From an uncultured bacterium (GTDB taxonomy: Bacteria; Bacillota; Clostridia; Oscillospirales; Ruminococcaceae), in the NCBI GenBank assembly GCA_905215595.1, contig CAJMQZ010000025.1, positions 1 through 21,692 of the forward strand: a stretch of DNA of 21,692 bases. The letters are read 5' to 3'. This document shows, piece after piece, positions 14,703-21,692 of this stretch (its first letter is position 1; each line of letters begins with the position of its first letter). The notes beneath the pieces were generated by a model that was not told where the DNA came from, made no database searches, and saw nothing but the letters and a program-made list of their open reading frames with translations. The translations under genes and the position numbers were made by a program.

Positions 14703-14922
14703 CGATGACCTGCAGCTTTTTCACCTTTTCGTAGGTGTCCAGCACTGCCTGATGGGTGGGCAGCAGGCAGTCGTGGAATCGCTTCACCACGGTCATGGGC
14801 AGAATGACCAGACCGTACTCGTGGGGCTTGAACGGCCCCCGCAGCATATCGGCCACGTTCCAGATCATGGTGGCTTTTTCGGCAATGTTGGCACCTACGG
14901 CGGTGATCTTATCGTTTGGCAT
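14662..14922 (-). CDS. hsdM: Type I RM methyltransferase M subunit, N-terminal fragment
   Basis: An 86-residue frame starting MPNDKITAVGANIAEKATMI, with the typical HsdM N-terminal segment IWNVADMLRG and YGLVILPMTVVKRFHD. The HsdM match runs through KKLQVIDGF and then breaks at the T6 run (minus strand); the last residues (FAESLRLPVL) are out-of-frame. AAGGAGC lies 6 nt before the ATG, and a good promoter lies about 110 nt upstream. As written it would give a truncated product without any methyltransferase motif. It overlaps the main frame by 41 nt, so ribosomes ending here could reinitiate at 14702. Confidence 0.8.
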   Translation of the reverse strand: MPNDKITAVGANIAEKATMIWNVADMLRGPFKPHEYGLVILPMTVVKRFHDCLLPTHQAVLDTYEKVKKLQVIDGFFAESLRLPVL

Positions 14923-14950
14923 ACGTTGCTCCTTGCTTTTTGTGATAGGT

Positions 14951-14981
14951 GGACATCCTGATTTTACAACAATGGGTGTCC
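14951..14981. repeat. Inverted repeat in the hsdM leader
   Basis: GGACATCC (14951-14958) and GGGTGTCC (14974-14981) form an imperfect inverted repeat with a 15-nt loop. It lies between the predicted start of transcription and hsdM, so it could be an operator or a leader hairpin. Confidence 0.4.
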
Positions 14982-15030
14982 TATAAAGTGGACGGAAGAT
15001 TGCTTTTCCTGAAAAATGATTCTTGCATCT

Positions 15031-15059
15031 ATTGTACCACGGATTTTGCGGAATGACTA
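15031..15059 (-). promoter_or_regulatory. Predicted promoter of the RM operon
   Basis: Read on the minus strand: TAGTCA (-35, plus-strand 15054-15059), 17 nt, then TACAAT (-10, plus-strand 15031-15036) preceded by TGG, an extended -10. The leader to hsdM would be about 100 nt. No separate control gene is seen next to it. Confidence 0.7.
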
Positions 15060-15068
15060 TATTTTGCC

Positions 15069-15100
15069 AAAAAGAAATACCCGCCTGAAAACCAGACGGG
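15069..15100 (-). terminator. Terminator-like hairpin on the minus strand
   Basis: CCCGCCTG (15080-15087) pairs with CAGACGGG (15093-15100) with one mismatch. On the minus strand it is followed by TATTTCTTTTT. It sits just upstream of the RM promoter and would insulate the operon from minus-strand transcription arriving from the right. Confidence 0.6.
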
Positions 15101-15306
15101 CATACTGTAAATCAAATCATCTGAAAATACCGCCATAAGAATTGCCCGAGATTTTGTTAAAGCTGTCGAGCCGCCATGATATGCTCTGTGCAAAGGATTA
15201 GAACAAGGGGAGGGCATCAGGATGTACGAAAAAAATTCTTTGAGGATTTTTTATTGTCACTTTGCTGCAATTTTTCTCTGATTCTTCGTCAGAATGCAGA
15301 AAATGC
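15101..15306. other. Intergenic region with no supported gene
   Basis: Between the minus-strand terminator hairpin and the TetR operators. It holds a 62-codon minus frame without a ribosome site and a 19-codon plus frame (15222-15281) with GGGGAGGG upstream. Neither can be supported as a gene. Confidence 0.5.
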
Positions 15307-15372
15307 GGAAACCGCTTGATTTAACTCGGTTTCCATACTAGAATGGAAACCGGAAAGAAAACTTCGGTTTCC
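15307..15372. promoter_or_regulatory. Four-half-site operator array for the TetR regulator
   Basis: The 8-bp unit GGAAACCG or its complement CGGTTTCC occurs exactly four times in alternating orientation: 15307-15314, 15327-15334, 15345-15352 and 15365-15372. Centre-to-centre steps are 20, 18 and 20 bp. The middle pair forms the palindrome CGGTTTCCAT/ATGGAAACCG and straddles the -10 box. This is the layout expected for autoregulation by the adjacent TetR-family gene. Confidence 0.8.
15316..15344 (+). promoter_or_regulatory. Predicted promoter of the tetR-galactoside operon
   Basis: TTGATT at 15316-15321, exactly 17 nt, then TAGAAT at 15339-15344. It is overlapped by the operator half-sites, so a bound repressor would block polymerase. 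It also shows that the ATG at 15343 cannot be the gene start. Confidence 0.8.
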
Positions 15373-15387
15373 AGAAGGAGGATGCTC

Positions 15388-15951
15388 ATGCAGGAGGATC
15401 TCAGCGCCCTTGTGCGCACGCAGGCCATGCAGTTATTCCGTCAACAGGGGCTGCATTTCACCATGCAGCAGGTGGCAGAGCCGCTGCACATCAGCAAAAA
15501 AACCATCTACACTGTTTACCCCTCCAAGGAGGCCCTTCTGCTGGACATGGTAGACCACGCCTTTGCGGACATCCATCGCTGCAAGCAGGAAATTCTGGCA
15601 GGCAGCGGTACTTTGCAGGAAAAACTCCGGGCGGTCATCATTGCCATGCCGGCAGAATACGCTGCGCTGGACCTGCGGCAGATGAAGGAGCTGGACGAGA
15701 AGTATCCGGTGGTGGCGGCGCGGGTGCGCAGTCAGTTGGAAAACGGCTGGGAGCCCACCATGGCGCTGCTGGAGCAGGCTGTGGCTGAAGGGGTCATGCG
15801 TCCGGTATCCCTGCCGGTGCTGCGGCAGATGATCACCGCATCCATTGAGAGCTTTCTGGCCGACCGCAGTCTGGCAGAAAGCGGAGTGCAGTATGTGGCT
15901 GTACTGGAGGAAATGATCTCGATCTTACTGGAAGGAGTGCTGCCACGATGA
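15388..15951 (+). CDS. TetR/AcrR-family transcriptional regulator
   Basis: A 187-residue regulator. The N-terminal helix-turn-helix (about 25-46, FTMQQVAEPLHISKKTIYTV) followed by YPSKEALL is the TetR-family signature; the rest is a helical ligand-binding and dimer domain. The start at 15388 is chosen because AGAAGGAGG at 15373-15381 gives a 6-nt spacing, while the ATGs at 15343 and 15382 lie in the promoter or on the ribosome site. Its stop overlaps the GH2 start as ATGA (15948-15951), so it is the first gene of the sugar operon. Four repeated half-sites on its promoter suggest that it represses itself and the operon. The inducer is unknown; a sugar or a breakdown product is likely. Sugar operons more often use LacI or AraC regulators. 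Confidence 0.9.
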   Translation: MQEDLSALVRTQAMQLFRQQGLHFTMQQVAEPLHISKKTIYTVYPSKEALLLDMVDHAFADIHRCKQEILAGSGTLQEKLRAVIIAMPAEYAALDLRQMKELDEKYPVVAARVRSQLENGWEPTMALLEQAVAEGVMRPVSLPVLRQMITASIESFLADRSLAESGVQYVAVLEEMISILLEGVLPR

Positions 15952-18329
15952 AACACAGCTTTTGCGAGGACTGGGAGTTTACACGACACTGGACGGAAGC
16001 CTTTGGCAAGGGGCTGCCGGTGCCAAAACAACAAGCCGTCCGCTTGCCCCATACCTGCCGGGAGGTGCCGCTGCACTATGCCTCTCCGGCCGATTACGAG
16101 ATGGTTTGCGGCTACCGCAAGCGGTTCCGGGTGCCGCCGGTACAGGCTGCGCCCCGGCTGTTCGTCCGCTTTGACGGAGCCGCCCATCAGGCGGTGGTGC
16201 GGGTCAACGGCAGGGTTGCCGGGCAGCACCGGGGCGGCTATACCGGCTTTGCGGTGGAAATCACCGACCTTGTGGACCGGGAGGCTGAAAATCTGCTGAC
16301 CGTGCAGTTGGACACCCGGGAAGACCCGGCCATTCCGCCCTTTGGCTTTGTCATCGACTACCTGACCTACGGTGGGCTGTACCGGGAGGTCTGGCTGGAA
16401 GCCACGGCAGAAAGCCGCCTGACAGATTTATTCGTGTACACGCCCACCCTGCATGAGGCTGTGGTGCAGTGGACCGCAGAGCTTGCGCCCGCAGCCGCAG
16501 CGGTCCGCATCCGGCTGGAGACCGCAGACGGCACCCTGCTGGCAGAGCAGACTGCACAGGCAGCAGAAACCGGGAAGATGCAGCTTTCTGTGCCGGATGC
16601 ACAGCCGTGGGATACAGAGCACCCGGTTTTGCATCATGCCATTGCAGAGCTTTTGAACGCAGCGGGGCAGCCCATCGACCGCAAACAGGTGGTCTTTGGT
16701 TTCCGCACGGCGGAGTTCCGGGCAGACGGCTTCTACCTTAACGGCAAAAAGACCTTTCTGCGGGGCTTGAACCGGCACCAGAGTTACCCTTACATCGGCT
16801 ATGCCGCCCCGGAAAGCCTGCAGCGGGAGGATGCCCGCATTTTGCAGGAGGAGCTGCACTGCACCGCCGTGCGCACCAGCCACTACCCCCAAAGTCCGTA
16901 TTTTCTGGACGAGTGCGACCGGCGGGGGCTGCTGGTGTTCACTGAATTGCCGGGCTGGCAGCACATCGGGGACGACAACTGGAAGGACGCCGCCTGCGAG
17001 ATGCTGCAGGAGATGATCCTGCAGAACCGCAATCATCCCAGCATCATTCTGTGGGGCGTGCGCATCAACGAGAGCGTGGACGACGATGCCTTCTACACCC
17101 GCACAAATCAGATTGCCCATCAGCTGGACCCCAGCCGCGCCACCTCCGGTGTGCGGTATCTGGAAAAAAGTAACCTGCTGGAGGATGTCTACGCCTACAA
17201 TGATTTTTCCCACAACGGCGTAACGCCCGGCGCAAAGCCCAAAAAGGACGTGACTCCGGATATGGGCAAGGCGCTGCTCATCTCGGAGTGCAACGGTCAC
17301 ATGTACCCCACCAAGGCCTTTGACGACGGCCCGCACCGGCAGGAGCATGCTTTGCGGCACGTCCGGGTACAGAACGCCGCCTATGCCAGCGGGGAACACG
17401 CCGGGTGCTTCGGCTGGTGTATGTTCGACTACCAGACCCACAAGGACTTCGGTTCCGGGGACCGCATCTGCTACCACGGCGTGCTGGACAGCTTCCGCAA
17501 CCCCAAATTGGCGGCTGCGGTCTATGCCAGTCAGGGGGATGCTGACCCGGTGCTGGCGGTCAGCTCCTCCATGGACATCGGCGATAACCCCGCCGGGCAG
17601 CTGGGCACAGCCTACGTTTTCAGCAATGCCCAGCAGGTCAGGCTGTACAAAAACGATGTGTTTGTCACCGCCCTGCGCCGCAGCGAGTGGACGGCGCTGC
17701 CCCACCCGCCCTTTGTGATGGACGATCCCATTGGCGAGCTGCTGGAAACGCAGGAGCATTTTTCGCCGTCCAAAGCGGCCGCTGTGCGGGATTGCCTGCT
17801 GGCTGCCGGGAAATACGGGCTGCCGGGGCTGCCGCTGGCCTACAAGGTCAAATTCGGCTGGTGTATGCTGCGCTACAAAATGACCTTTGCAGACGGCGTG
17901 GCGCTTTACGGCAAATATGTGGGCAACTGGGGCGGCGAAGCCACCCGCTGGCGGTTCGATGCCGTGCAGGACGGCACCGTGGTGCGCAGCGTGACCCTTT
18001 GCCCCAGCGCAAAGCTGCACTTGGAAGTCAAGGTCAGCCGGACGGCTCTTCGGGAAAAAGATACTTACGATATGGCGGCTGTCCGGGTGCGCGTTCTGGA
18101 CGAGAACGGCACCCCAGCCCCTTACGCGCAGTTCCCGGTGCAGTTTGCGGTGGATGGCAGCGCCGCCCTTGTGGGCCCGCAGACGGCGGTGGCCGAAGGC
18201 GGCATGACCGGAACCTATCTGCGCACTGTAGGCGCTGCCGGAGAAGCCGTGTTGACCGTTTCTGCACCGCAGACCCAGCCCGTTGTGCTGCGGTTCACCA
18301 TTGAAAAGGAGGACGCTGTATGGAACTGA
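15948..18329 (+). CDS. Glycoside hydrolase family 2 enzyme (probable beta-galactosidase type)
   Basis: A 793-residue cytoplasmic-looking enzyme without a signal peptide. The N-terminal jelly-roll domain (about 1-165), an immunoglobulin-like domain, and a TIM barrel from about 262 (FYLNGKKTFLRGLNRHQSYP) make the GH2 plan. The catalytic acid/base is E375 in WGVRINES and the nucleophile is E447 in LISECNGHM; the barrel also has RTSHYPQSPYFLDECD. A further C-terminal beta domain follows. It is shorter than LacZ (about 1,000) and closer to the 750-850-residue GH2 group, in which beta-galactosidase, beta-glucuronidase and others occur. Substrate is inferred from the neighbours, a MelB-type carrier and an alpha-galactosidase. 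The start overlaps tetR by 4 nt with AAGGAG upstream, and its end overlaps the transporter start by 10 nt. Confidence 0.9.
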   Translation: MKHSFCEDWEFTRHWTEAFGKGLPVPKQQAVRLPHTCREVPLHYASPADYEMVCGYRKRFRVPPVQAAPRLFVRFDGAAHQAVVRVNGRVAGQHRGGYTGFAVEITDLVDREAENLLTVQLDTREDPAIPPFGFVIDYLTYGGLYREVWLEATAESRLTDLFVYTPTLHEAVVQWTAELAPAAAAVRIRLETADGTLLAEQTAQAAETGKMQLSVPDAQPWDTEHPVLHHAIAELLNAAGQPIDRKQVVFGFRTAEFRADGFYLNGKKTFLRGLNRHQSYPYIGYAAPESLQREDARILQEELHCTAVRTSHYPQSPYFLDECDRRGLLVFTELPGWQHIGDDNWKDAACEMLQEMILQNRNHPSIILWGVRINESVDDDAFYTRTNQIAHQLDPSRATSGVRYLEKSNLLEDVYAYNDFSHNGVTPGAKPKKDVTPDMGKALLISECNGHMYPTKAFDDGPHRQEHALRHVRVQNAAYASGEHAGCFGWCMFDYQTHKDFGSGDRICYHGVLDSFRNPKLAAAVYASQGDADPVLAVSSSMDIGDNPAGQLGTAYVFSNAQQVRLYKNDVFVTALRRSEWTALPHPPFVMDDPIGELLETQEHFSPSKAAAVRDCLLAAGKYGLPGLPLAYKVKFGWCMLRYKMTFADGVALYGKYVGNWGGEATRWRFDAVQDGTVVRSVTLCPSAKLHLEVKVSRTALREKDTYDMAAVRVRVLDENGTPAPYAQFPVQFAVDGSAALVGPQTAVAEGGMTGTYLRTVGAAGEAVLTVSAPQTQPVVLRFTIEKEDAVWN

Positions 18330-19705
18330 CCCTGAAACAAAAAACCGCATTCGGCATTGGTGCCGTGGGCAAGGATATGGTATACGCCCTGTCGGCTTCT
18401 TACGTCATGTATTATTATCAGGATGTGCTGGGGCTTTCGGCAAGCTTTGTGGGCGTCGTGCTCATGGCTGCCCGGTTCTTTGATGCCTTCAACGACCCCT
18501 TTATGGGCGTTCTGGTGGCAAAGACCCGCACCCGCTGGGGACGTTTCCGTCCGTGGATCTTTTCCGGCACGCTGCTCAATGCGCTGGTGCTCTACGCCCT
18601 GTTTGCCGCCCCGGTGCTGGACGAAGCAGCGCTGATGGGCTATTTCAGCGTGGTGTACATCCTGTGGGGCGTCACCTATACCATGATGGATATTCCGTAC
18701 TGGTCCATGATCCCCGCCGTGACCCGCACGCCCAAAGACCGGGAGAACCTCTCCATGGTGGGGCGTACCTGTGCAGGCGTTGGCTCTGCCCTCATCGCCA
18801 TGTTCACCATGCTGCTGGTGGGAGCACTCGGCGGCGACAGCGAGCGCGCTGGCTTCCGCTGGGTGGCATTGATCGTAGCGGTAATTTTTGCAGTGACAGA
18901 GCTGGTGTGCTGCATTTCCATGAAAGAAACCACCCCCAGTGAGATGAAGACCGCCACCGTAAAGGAGATGTTCTCCGCCCTGTTCCGCAACGATCAGGCT
19001 ATGGTAGTGGTGGGCAGCATTGTGCTGATCAACTCGGCGCTGTACCTTACCTCCAACTTCATCATCTATTTCTTCAAGTACGACCTTGGCGGTGCAGGCT
19101 GGAAAGCCACCTACACCCTGTTTTCCACCGTGGGCGGTGCGGCTCAAATTCTGGGCATGATGGTGCTTTACCCCTTGCTGCGCAAAAAATTCAGCAGCAC
19201 GCAGGTATTTCACCTGAGCCTTGTACTGGCGCTGTGCGGCTACGGCACGCTGCTGGTGTTCTGCCTGACCGGGCTGTCCCACAGCCTTGCCCTGCTGTGC
19301 ATCCCGGGCGTGGTGGTATTTGCCTGCAACGGGATGCTGAGCGTGCTGACCACCCTGTTCCTCTCCAACAGCGTGGATTACGGGCAGCTCAAGACCGGCC
19401 GCCGGGAGGAGAGCGTTATCTTTTCCATGCAGACCTTTGTGGTCAAGGCTGCCTCCGGCGTGGCGGTATTCCTGACCGGCATCGGGCTGGACCTCATTGG
19501 CCTTGTGGGCAACACGGAGGAGACCGGCCCCGTAGCGGTGCAGAGCGCCGGTACCCTGCTGGGTCTGCGCCTGATGATGACCGTGCTGCCCATGCTGGTG
19601 CTGGCAGGTGTGCTGGTGCTGTTCCGCCGCAAGTTCGTTCTGATCGATGCCCGCGCTGCCGAAATCAGCGCACAGCTCCACGGGGAGGAAACGCACCATG
19701 ACTGA
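18320..19705 (+). CDS. MelB-type sugar:cation symporter (GPH family, MFS)
   Basis: A 461-residue membrane protein with about 12 predicted helices that should import a galactoside together with Na+ or another cation. Residues known to be functional in enterobacterial MelB occur at identical positions here: D19, D124, W128 and R149 for sugar, and D55, N58, D59 and T121 for the cation, in segments FFDAFNDPFMG and TYTMMDIPYWSM. This supports a melibiose-like substrate strongly for a sequence-only call. AAGGAGG lies 7 nt before the start, inside the end of the GH2 gene. Its stop overlaps the next start (ATGACTGA, 19698-19705). The hydrophilic C-terminal tail is ordinary for the family. Confidence 0.92.
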   Translation: MELTLKQKTAFGIGAVGKDMVYALSASYVMYYYQDVLGLSASFVGVVLMAARFFDAFNDPFMGVLVAKTRTRWGRFRPWIFSGTLLNALVLYALFAAPVLDEAALMGYFSVVYILWGVTYTMMDIPYWSMIPAVTRTPKDRENLSMVGRTCAGVGSALIAMFTMLLVGALGGDSERAGFRWVALIVAVIFAVTELVCCISMKETTPSEMKTATVKEMFSALFRNDQAMVVVGSIVLINSALYLTSNFIIYFFKYDLGGAGWKATYTLFSTVGGAAQILGMMVLYPLLRKKFSSTQVFHLSLVLALCGYGTLLVFCLTGLSHSLALLCIPGVVVFACNGMLSVLTTLFLSNSVDYGQLKTGRREESVIFSMQTFVVKAASGVAVFLTGIGLDLIGLVGNTEETGPVAVQSAGTLLGLRLMMTVLPMLVLAGVLVLFRRKFVLIDARAAEISAQLHGEETHHD

Positions 19706-21308
19706 AATGCTGCACTGGTACGCAGAGACCACCGGCGGCGTACGGCAGGGCGATGCCCCGGTGCACCCGGGCTGCGGTGCGCTGCATCTTTCCGCCGACC
19801 TGCCCGCCGGGACACTGAAAACCGTGCGTGCCGCGCTGCCGTGGTCGATGGAAGCAGACGAGCGTCTGTTCATGAACGGCTACCAGACATGGACCTACAG
19901 CCCGGAGCTAAACCGGAACGGCAAGCTGCGCGGCACCGATCACATCCACGGCTTTCTGCGCAAGAAATACGCCTCTGACCGCTACGGCGATTATCACTTT
20001 GTACCTTACGGGCATCAAAAAGGGCAGAGCCACGGCTTTTCCTACTGCTATTTCCGCAAGGGCAAGCAGTTTCGGCTGGTGGCATCGTTGGACGAGAAGC
20101 CGGGCTACACCATCCTCCGCTACGACAGCGGCAAAGCCCTGCTGACGCTGGAACGGGACTGCGCCGGGGTGGAGCATCCCGGCGGCAACGTTGCCCTGTT
20201 CGACCTGTTTTTTGCCGAGGGCAGCGAGGCCGAGGTGTTCGACGGCTGGTTTCAGGCTATGGGCATCAAGCCCCGGACCGAAAAGAAGCTGGCGGGCTAT
20301 TCCAGCTGGTACAACCGCTATCAGGACATCACCGAGGACACCATCCGGGAGGACCTGACCGGATGCCGCAGCCTGCTTTGCCCGGGAGACCTATTTCAGA
20401 TCGACGATGGCTGGGAGCCCAAGGTGGGCGACTGGCTGGAAACAGATGCACAGAAATTCCCCCACGGGCTGAAAGGCATGGTGGAGGAAATTCACGCCGC
20501 CGGATTTCAGGCTGGGCTATGGCTTGCGCCCTTTGTGTGCGAAAAGAACTCTGCCCTTTTCCGGCAGCACCCGGACTGGCTGCTGAAAGTGGACGGCAAA
20601 CCGTGGTGCTGCGGCAGTAACTGGAGCAGTTTCTATGCGCTGGATATCGACAACCCAGCCGTGCTGGACTATCTGCGCAGGGTGTTCGACCGGGTGCTGA
20701 ACGACTGGGGCTTCGACCTTGTCAAGCTGGATTTTCTGTACGGCGCTGCGCCCTTTGGCAACGCCCGCGAGAGCCGGGCAGGCCGGATGTACCGTGCTAT
20801 GGAGCTGCTGCGCAGCTGGTGTGGACAAAAGACCATCCTCGGCTGCGGCGTACCTGTGATGCCCGCCTTCGGACTGGTGGATTACTGCCGTGTCAGCTGT
20901 GACGTAGGGCTGGACTGGGACGATGTGTGGTATATGCGCCTGTTCCATCGGGAGCGGGTGTCCACAAAGCAGGCCATCAACAACACGGTATTCCGGCGGC
21001 AGCTCAATGGCCGTGCCTATGGTAGCGACCCGGATGTGTTCTTTCTCCGGGAGGAAAACTGCAAGCTGACGGCAGAGCAAAAACGCACCCTTGCCACGGT
21101 CAATGCCCTGCTGGGCAATGTATTCCTTACCTCGGATATGCCGTCCCGCTACACGGATGCGCAGCGGGCAGAGTATCGCCGTCTGCGCAGGGTGTTTGAA
21201 CATGCAAAACAGGTAGAAGTAGAGACAGAAAATGGTGTGATTACGATCCGGTATTCTCTGGATGAGAAACGTCAAGAGCTGCGGTGCAGTGCTATTTATA
21301 GAGAATAA
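19698..21308 (+). CDS. Alpha-galactosidase, GH36 type
   Basis: A 536-residue enzyme expected to split terminal alpha-galactose from melibiose- or raffinose-type sugars in the cytoplasm. The barrel carries QIDDGW (234-239), the likely nucleophile D345 in LVKLDFLY, and the likely acid/base D402 in SCDVGLDW, in the order known for GH36/GH27. There is no signal peptide. It is shorter than the large GH36 enzymes (about 720), lacking part of the N-terminal beta domain, so it belongs to a compact subgroup. The start at 19698 follows GGGAGG (19683-19688); the earlier ATG at 19647 lies deep in the transporter gene. It is the last gene of the operon, before the hairpin at 21429. Confidence 0.88.
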   Translation: MTEMLHWYAETTGGVRQGDAPVHPGCGALHLSADLPAGTLKTVRAALPWSMEADERLFMNGYQTWTYSPELNRNGKLRGTDHIHGFLRKKYASDRYGDYHFVPYGHQKGQSHGFSYCYFRKGKQFRLVASLDEKPGYTILRYDSGKALLTLERDCAGVEHPGGNVALFDLFFAEGSEAEVFDGWFQAMGIKPRTEKKLAGYSSWYNRYQDITEDTIREDLTGCRSLLCPGDLFQIDDGWEPKVGDWLETDAQKFPHGLKGMVEEIHAAGFQAGLWLAPFVCEKNSALFRQHPDWLLKVDGKPWCCGSNWSSFYALDIDNPAVLDYLRRVFDRVLNDWGFDLVKLDFLYGAAPFGNARESRAGRMYRAMELLRSWCGQKTILGCGVPVMPAFGLVDYCRVSCDVGLDWDDVWYMRLFHRERVSTKQAINNTVFRRQLNGRAYGSDPDVFFLREENCKLTAEQKRTLATVNALLGNVFLTSDMPSRYTDAQRAEYRRLRRVFEHAKQVEVETENGVITIRYSLDEKRQELRCSAIYRE

Positions 21309-21327
21309 TGAGGGCGTAAAATCAGCT

Positions 21328-21486
21328 TCACTCTTTTTCGTTGGCCAGATGTTTCTTTATGTGAAACGCAACGAACGTCTTCATCAGAAAGTGGCTCACG
21401 CCGAAAGCTGTATAAGCAGATAAAATGAAAACGCCGCCAGCGTACCGTGTGATGATTTCACATGATACGCTGACGGCGTTTTTGCG
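21328..21486 (-). pseudogene. Start-less reading frame, possible gene remnant
   Basis: An open frame of 52 codons on the minus strand reading RKNAVSVSCEIITRYAGG, then VFILSAYTAFGVSHFLMKTF and a basic end HIKKHLANEKE before TGA (plus 21328-21330). It begins after a TAG with no good start codon and runs through the terminator hairpin. It has protein-like composition, but I cannot assign a family. It could be a gene end left by rearrangement, or chance. Confidence 0.25.
21429..21483 (+). terminator. Terminator of the galactoside operon
   Basis: AAACGCCG plus CCAGCGTA (21429-21444) pair with TACGCT plus GACGGCGTTT (21466-21481), with an inner TGTGA/TCACA stem. A run of T follows to 21483. It lies about 120 nt after the GH36 stop. 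Confidence 0.8.
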
Positions 21487-21516
21487 CTATGAGGGGCGTA
21501 ACATCCAAATTCTACA

Positions 21517-21560
21517 CTGAACCCGCCCTCGACCTGTTTTCAAGGACGAAAACGGTTCAG
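21517..21560. repeat. Nested inverted repeat
   Basis: CTGAACC (21517-21523) pairs with GGTTCAG (21554-21560), enclosing GTTTTC (21536-21541) paired with GAAAAC (21548-21553). Function unknown. Confidence 0.6.
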
Positions 21561-21570
21561 ACTGTAAAAT

Positions 21571-21626
21571 GATGTCAAAACAATATTGGACGAATCACCG
21601 AACTATATTACTGGACTTTTGACATC
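21571..21626. repeat. Perfect 10-bp inverted repeat
   Basis: GATGTCAAAA (21571-21580) and TTTTGACATC (21617-21626) are perfect inverted arms 36 nt apart. The right arm lies inside the 3' end of the minus-strand gene at the window edge, so it may be a terminator-like or transposon-end structure. Confidence 0.6.
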
Positions 21627-21692
21627 AAGAGTACGCATTCGACAGTTGTTTCAGTTTCCAAGGGAAGTTCTTTCACTTCCTCACCATCAACA
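21608..21692 (-). CDS. 3' end of a minus-strand gene, possibly an RlmD-like methyltransferase
   Basis: Only the last 27 residues are in the window: VDGEEVKELPLETETTVECV then LLMSKVQ and TAA (plus 21608-21610). The VECVLLMSK ending recalls the C-terminus of RlmD/RumA-type 23S rRNA uracil methyltransferases, which often end in HVETVVLLS, but such a short piece cannot prove it. The gene runs off the right edge. Confidence 0.35.
   Translation of the reverse strand, partial: VDGEEVKELPLETETTVECVLLMSKVQ

Noticed and set aside
15029..15217. A 62-codon minus-strand frame
   Set aside because: No ribosome site, runs through the terminator hairpin and overlaps the RM promoter.
15222..15281. A 19-codon plus-strand frame (MYEKNSLRIFYCHFAAIFL) with GGGGAGGG upstream
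   Set aside because: Too short and without other support; it ends before the mapped promoter of tetR, so it is not its leader peptide.
16428..18350. A 640-codon open frame opposite the GH2 gene
   Set aside because: Shadow of a GC-rich gene with intact catalytic motifs; its translation is compositionally unnatural.
18215..19873. A 552-codon open frame opposite the MelB-type gene
   Set aside because: Shadow frame, rich in His and Gln, with no recognisable domain.
21375..21424. A short plus-strand peptide starting MFLYVKRNERLHQKVAHAES between GH36 and the terminator
   Set aside because: No clear ribosome site and only about 24 codons; it overlaps a more protein-like minus frame, itself doubtful.
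1..21692. CRISPR array, tRNA or rRNA genes
   Set aside because: No regularly spaced repeats with unique spacers and no tRNA or rRNA-like sequence were found by reading; a covariance search was not possible.

Overview
The window looks like a chromosomal segment from a gut Bacillota of the Oscillospiraceae type, for example Faecalibacterium or a relative. This is inferred from Bacillota-style ribosome binding sites, the neighbouring secG and rnr genes, GC-rich core genes with AT-rich accessory DNA, a Tn916-type xis/int pair and a melibiose-type sugar operon. No rRNA, tRNA or CRISPR array was seen, and the taxon is not proven.

Layout. (1) 1-1756: right end of an integrative element, with an excisionase, a Tn916-type tyrosine integrase with its own promoter, and a cluster of arm-type repeats. 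The rest of the element lies outside the window to the left. (2) 1911-6326: ordinary chromosome with a class B penicillin-binding protein, secG and rnr. Each part ends in a clear hairpin terminator, and a structured leader precedes rnr. (3) 6371-15059: a type I restriction-modification operon on the minus strand, read hsdM-hsdS-geneA-geneB-hsdR. The junctions are so tight (gaps of 2 and 3 nt, an 8-nt overlap, a 19-nt gap) that the two unrecognised genes must be part of the transcript. Both are AT-rich, as is most of hsdS, while hsdM and hsdR are GC-rich. hsdM is split by a one-base frameshift in a run of six A (plus strand). (4) 15307-21483: an autoregulated TetR-family operon, tetR-GH2-MelB transporter-GH36, with overlapping genes and four alternating operator half-sites on the promoter. 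It predicts import and hydrolysis of galactosides. (5) 21484-21692: inverted repeats, a start-less reading frame and the 3' end of a minus-strand gene running off the window.

The most promising candidate for something new is the two-gene cassette at 9363-11895. It holds a 487-residue protein whose C-terminal half resembles DUF5677 and a 358-residue protein I do not recognise, both built into a type I RM operon between hsdS and hsdR. With the frameshifted hsdM, it raises the question of whether the locus is a working RM system, a phase-switched one, or a carrier for a separate defence module.
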